Shown here piece after piece: positions 62,694 through 64,000 of a stretch of DNA of 64,000 nt. The notes under the pieces are model-generated. The model made no database searches. It was not told the DNA's origin and was given only the letters and a program-made list of their open reading frames with translations. The stretch's first letter is position 1. Every line of letters starts with the position of its first letter. The DNA is from Bradyrhizobium arachidis (GTDB taxonomy: Bacteria > Pseudomonadota > Alphaproteobacteria > Rhizobiales > Xanthobacteraceae), in assembly GCF_024758505.1 (NCBI RefSeq), contig NZ_CP077970.1, forward strand, positions 4,588,001 through 4,652,000. Reading direction: 5' to 3'. A program made the position numbers and the translations under genes.

Positions 62694-62720
62694 GATAAGC
62701 CCGCCGGAGGCGGGCTTATC
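62694..62720 (-). terminator. Hairpin after PsiF-like gene
   Basis: GATAAGCCCGCC pairs with GGCGGGCTTATC around a GGA loop. It lies just downstream of the minus-strand PsiF-like stop and is likely its transcription terminator. The T-run is weak (TTT). Confidence 0.75.
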
Positions 62721-62745
62721 GCTTGTTGCAAATTCCGGGCAGCCC

Positions 62746-62994
62746 TCACGCGCTGGTCTCGCACTTCTTCATAAAGCTGTTCTTGGCGGCGCCCGCGAGT
62801 GGCTTGCCGTCGGAGCCGACGGCCTTGGCGGTGCAGGCGTCTTCCTTGCACTTCTTCATGAACGACGTCTTGGCGGCGCCGGCCAGCGCCTTGCCGTCCT
62901 TCCCGACCGCCTTGCTCTCGCAGGTTTCTTGCGCGAATGCCGAGCCGGCCGCGAAGGTGGCAACGACCGCAGCCAGGAAAATCCGCTTCATCAT
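62746..62994 (-). CDS. PsiF-repeat exported protein
   Basis: ATG 62994 (or 62991) gives 82 residues. A signal peptide ending GSAFAQ precedes two copies of the PsiF repeat, CESKAVGKDGKALAGAAK and CTAKAVGSDGKPLAGAAK, each ending TSFMKKC or NSFMKKC. PsiF proteins are periplasmic, associated with phosphate starvation in E. coli, and of unknown mechanism. It is followed by a hairpin terminator. Confidence 0.88.
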   Translation of the reverse strand: MMKRIFLAAVVATFAAGSAFAQETCESKAVGKDGKALAGAAKTSFMKKCKEDACTAKAVGSDGKPLAGAAKNSFMKKCETSA

Positions 62995-63084
62995 GGGTGT
63001 CTCCCTAAACCAGAATTGGCGCTTCAAATTGAACGCGGAATCGTGGCGCAATCAAGCAGGATCGCATGAACGCGTCGTTCATAT

Positions 63085-63951
63085 TCATTTCTTCCAACGC
63101 TCGACGGCGGCGCGCGCCTTGGTCAGGACATCGCCGAGCGCGGCCTGATTGGCGCCGACGGACTGCCGGCGCGACGAGGGCTCGTCGAAACCATGCGTCG
63201 CGCCCGGATAGAGCGTGATGTCGATCGGGGTGCCAGCCGCCCGCGAGCGCTCCGCGACGTCCTGGCATTTCACCGCCGACACTTCCTCGTCACTGGTGCC
63301 ATGGAAGATCGCAATGGGCGTGGTCGTGACGACGGTCTGCTGAAGCAGAGCCTTCACGCCGCAGCCAGGGTAGAACGCCAGCGCGCCGCGAAAGCCCGTG
63401 CCTGCCCCCTGCCGGATCATCACATTGAGGGCCGTGCTGCCGCCGTTCGACCAGCCGTGCAAAAAGACCTGGCCGCCGCTGACGTCGCTTCGGCTGCGCA
63501 AATAAGCGAGCGCGCCCTCGGCATCCAGCGGCCGCACCGTCTTTTCATTGACGTCGTCGCGGTCGGGATCGCCGTGGGTGAAGCGGCCAAAGCCGTGCGC
63601 CTTGCCGCGCGGCCCAAAGCTGTCGGGCAGCAACGCCAGGTAACCGCGATCGGCCCAGTACTGGCCCCACATGACATTGCGCTTCGACAGCGTCGAGGCG
63701 TTGCAGGCCGATGTTATCTTTGGCGCGACGAGGGTGCAGCCGCCGTTGGTGTTGCTCGAATAGGGGCCGCCGCGACCGTGCAGCATGACGATGGCCGGGT
63801 AGGGGCCGGCCGTCTTCGGCTTGAAGACATAGCCGACGATTTGGGTCGTGCCGTCGCCACTCGGAAAATACACCGTTTGCGGTTCGGCGGCGGCGCCGGT
63901 GGCCAGCGACGTCCAGGCGAGGGCAGCACACAGGATCAAACGAGTTGGCAT
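63085..63951 (-). CDS. Dienelactone hydrolase-like alpha/beta hydrolase, exported
   Basis: From ATG 63951 (or 63960) the protein has 288 residues with a signal peptide ending ATGAAA. The oxyanion motif is VMLHGRGGPYSS and the nucleophile elbow FLHGWSNGGS carries the serine. The acid and histidine are in FHGTSDEEV and YPGATHGFDEP. These match the dienelactone hydrolase family (PF01738) of esterases. The location is periplasmic and the substrate unknown. Confidence 0.85.
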   Translation of the reverse strand: MPTRLILCAALAWTSLATGAAAEPQTVYFPSGDGTTQIVGYVFKPKTAGPYPAIVMLHGRGGPYSSNTNGGCTLVAPKITSACNASTLSKRNVMWGQYWADRGYLALLPDSFGPRGKAHGFGRFTHGDPDRDDVNEKTVRPLDAEGALAYLRSRSDVSGGQVFLHGWSNGGSTALNVMIRQGAGTGFRGALAFYPGCGVKALLQQTVVTTTPIAIFHGTSDEEVSAVKCQDVAERSRAAGTPIDITLYPGATHGFDEPSSRRQSVGANQAALGDVLTKARAAVERWKK

Positions 63952-64000
63952 GGCCGGCAAGAATCTCTCCCCGCGACAGCAGACACCAGCACGGTTACGG

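Noticed and set aside
1..64000. tRNA, rRNA, CRISPR, insertion sequence, phage or integrase gene
   Set aside because: Reading both strands gave no cloverleaf-like gene, rRNA segment, regular repeat-spacer array, transposase motif or att-site duplication that I could support.

Overview
The window is GC-rich chromosomal DNA from an alphaproteobacterium, most likely Bradyrhizobium or a close relative. Pointers are a GlnII-type glutamine synthetase with a divergent GstI/DUF2735 gene, a DUF3551-type small exported protein, the hairpin repeats with GTAGGGTGGGCA ends, many Tat-exported oxidoreductases, and small exported proteins of the kind common in that genus. No rRNA, tRNA, CRISPR array, transposase or phage module was seen. 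Species and strain cannot be fixed from the sequence alone.

Layout. 1-2800: truncated SSS-family symporter, an unrecognised membrane protein and an L,D-transpeptidase. 2837-8102: IclR regulator divergent from a tightly coupled four-carbon acid-sugar-type operon (DapA-like aldolase, DUF1537 kinase, PdxA2-like dehydrogenase, iron-type alcohol dehydrogenase). 8177-16560: caspase-like protein, a polysaccharide deacetylase/DHFR-like pair, glutathione peroxidase, a second larger L,D-transpeptidase, CreA and small exported proteins. 16628-23362: MocR regulator facing a PNPOx-like flavoprotein, an M20 peptidase, then the kynurenine operon (esterase-type formamidase, kynA, kynU) flanked by REP-like hairpins. 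23469-24755: two adjacent unrecognised genes, one encoding a Gln/Gly/Tyr-rich protein with a helical motif repeated three times. 25245-33271: M48 protease, BtuF-like protein, thioesterase, GNAT, DUF2161, SDR, SGNH hydrolase, tyrosine phosphatase and a lysozyme-inhibitor-like protein.

33366-35223 is a nitrogen-control locus: GstI-like gene, long regulatory region with a sigma-54 promoter, glnII and its terminators. 35344-39121 holds two paralogous double-domain GrlR-like proteins bracketing a ModA-like protein, a Sel1 protein and small genes. 39134-46500 is an accessory-looking cluster: a large winged-helix/STAND regulator divergent from two alpha/beta hydrolases, two Rossmann-fold oxidoreductases and an HD-domain protein. 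46932-51713 carries an exported PF04392-type binding protein, an orphan soxCD pair and a broken PRC-barrel gene. 51808-57010 is a molybdenum hydroxylase operon (IorB-like, IorA-like, di-haem cytochrome) with a neighbouring exported protein. 57222-63960 has an ABC-F ATPase, a DUF3551-type protein, a metallo-amidohydrolase coupled to a CobW GTPase, a GNAT, small proteins and a dienelactone-hydrolase-like protein.

The clearest candidates for undescribed biology are the paired repeat proteins at 23469-24755, the duplicated double-domain GrlR-like proteins, the amidohydrolase-CobW pair, and the STAND-regulated hydrolase/dehydrogenase cluster.
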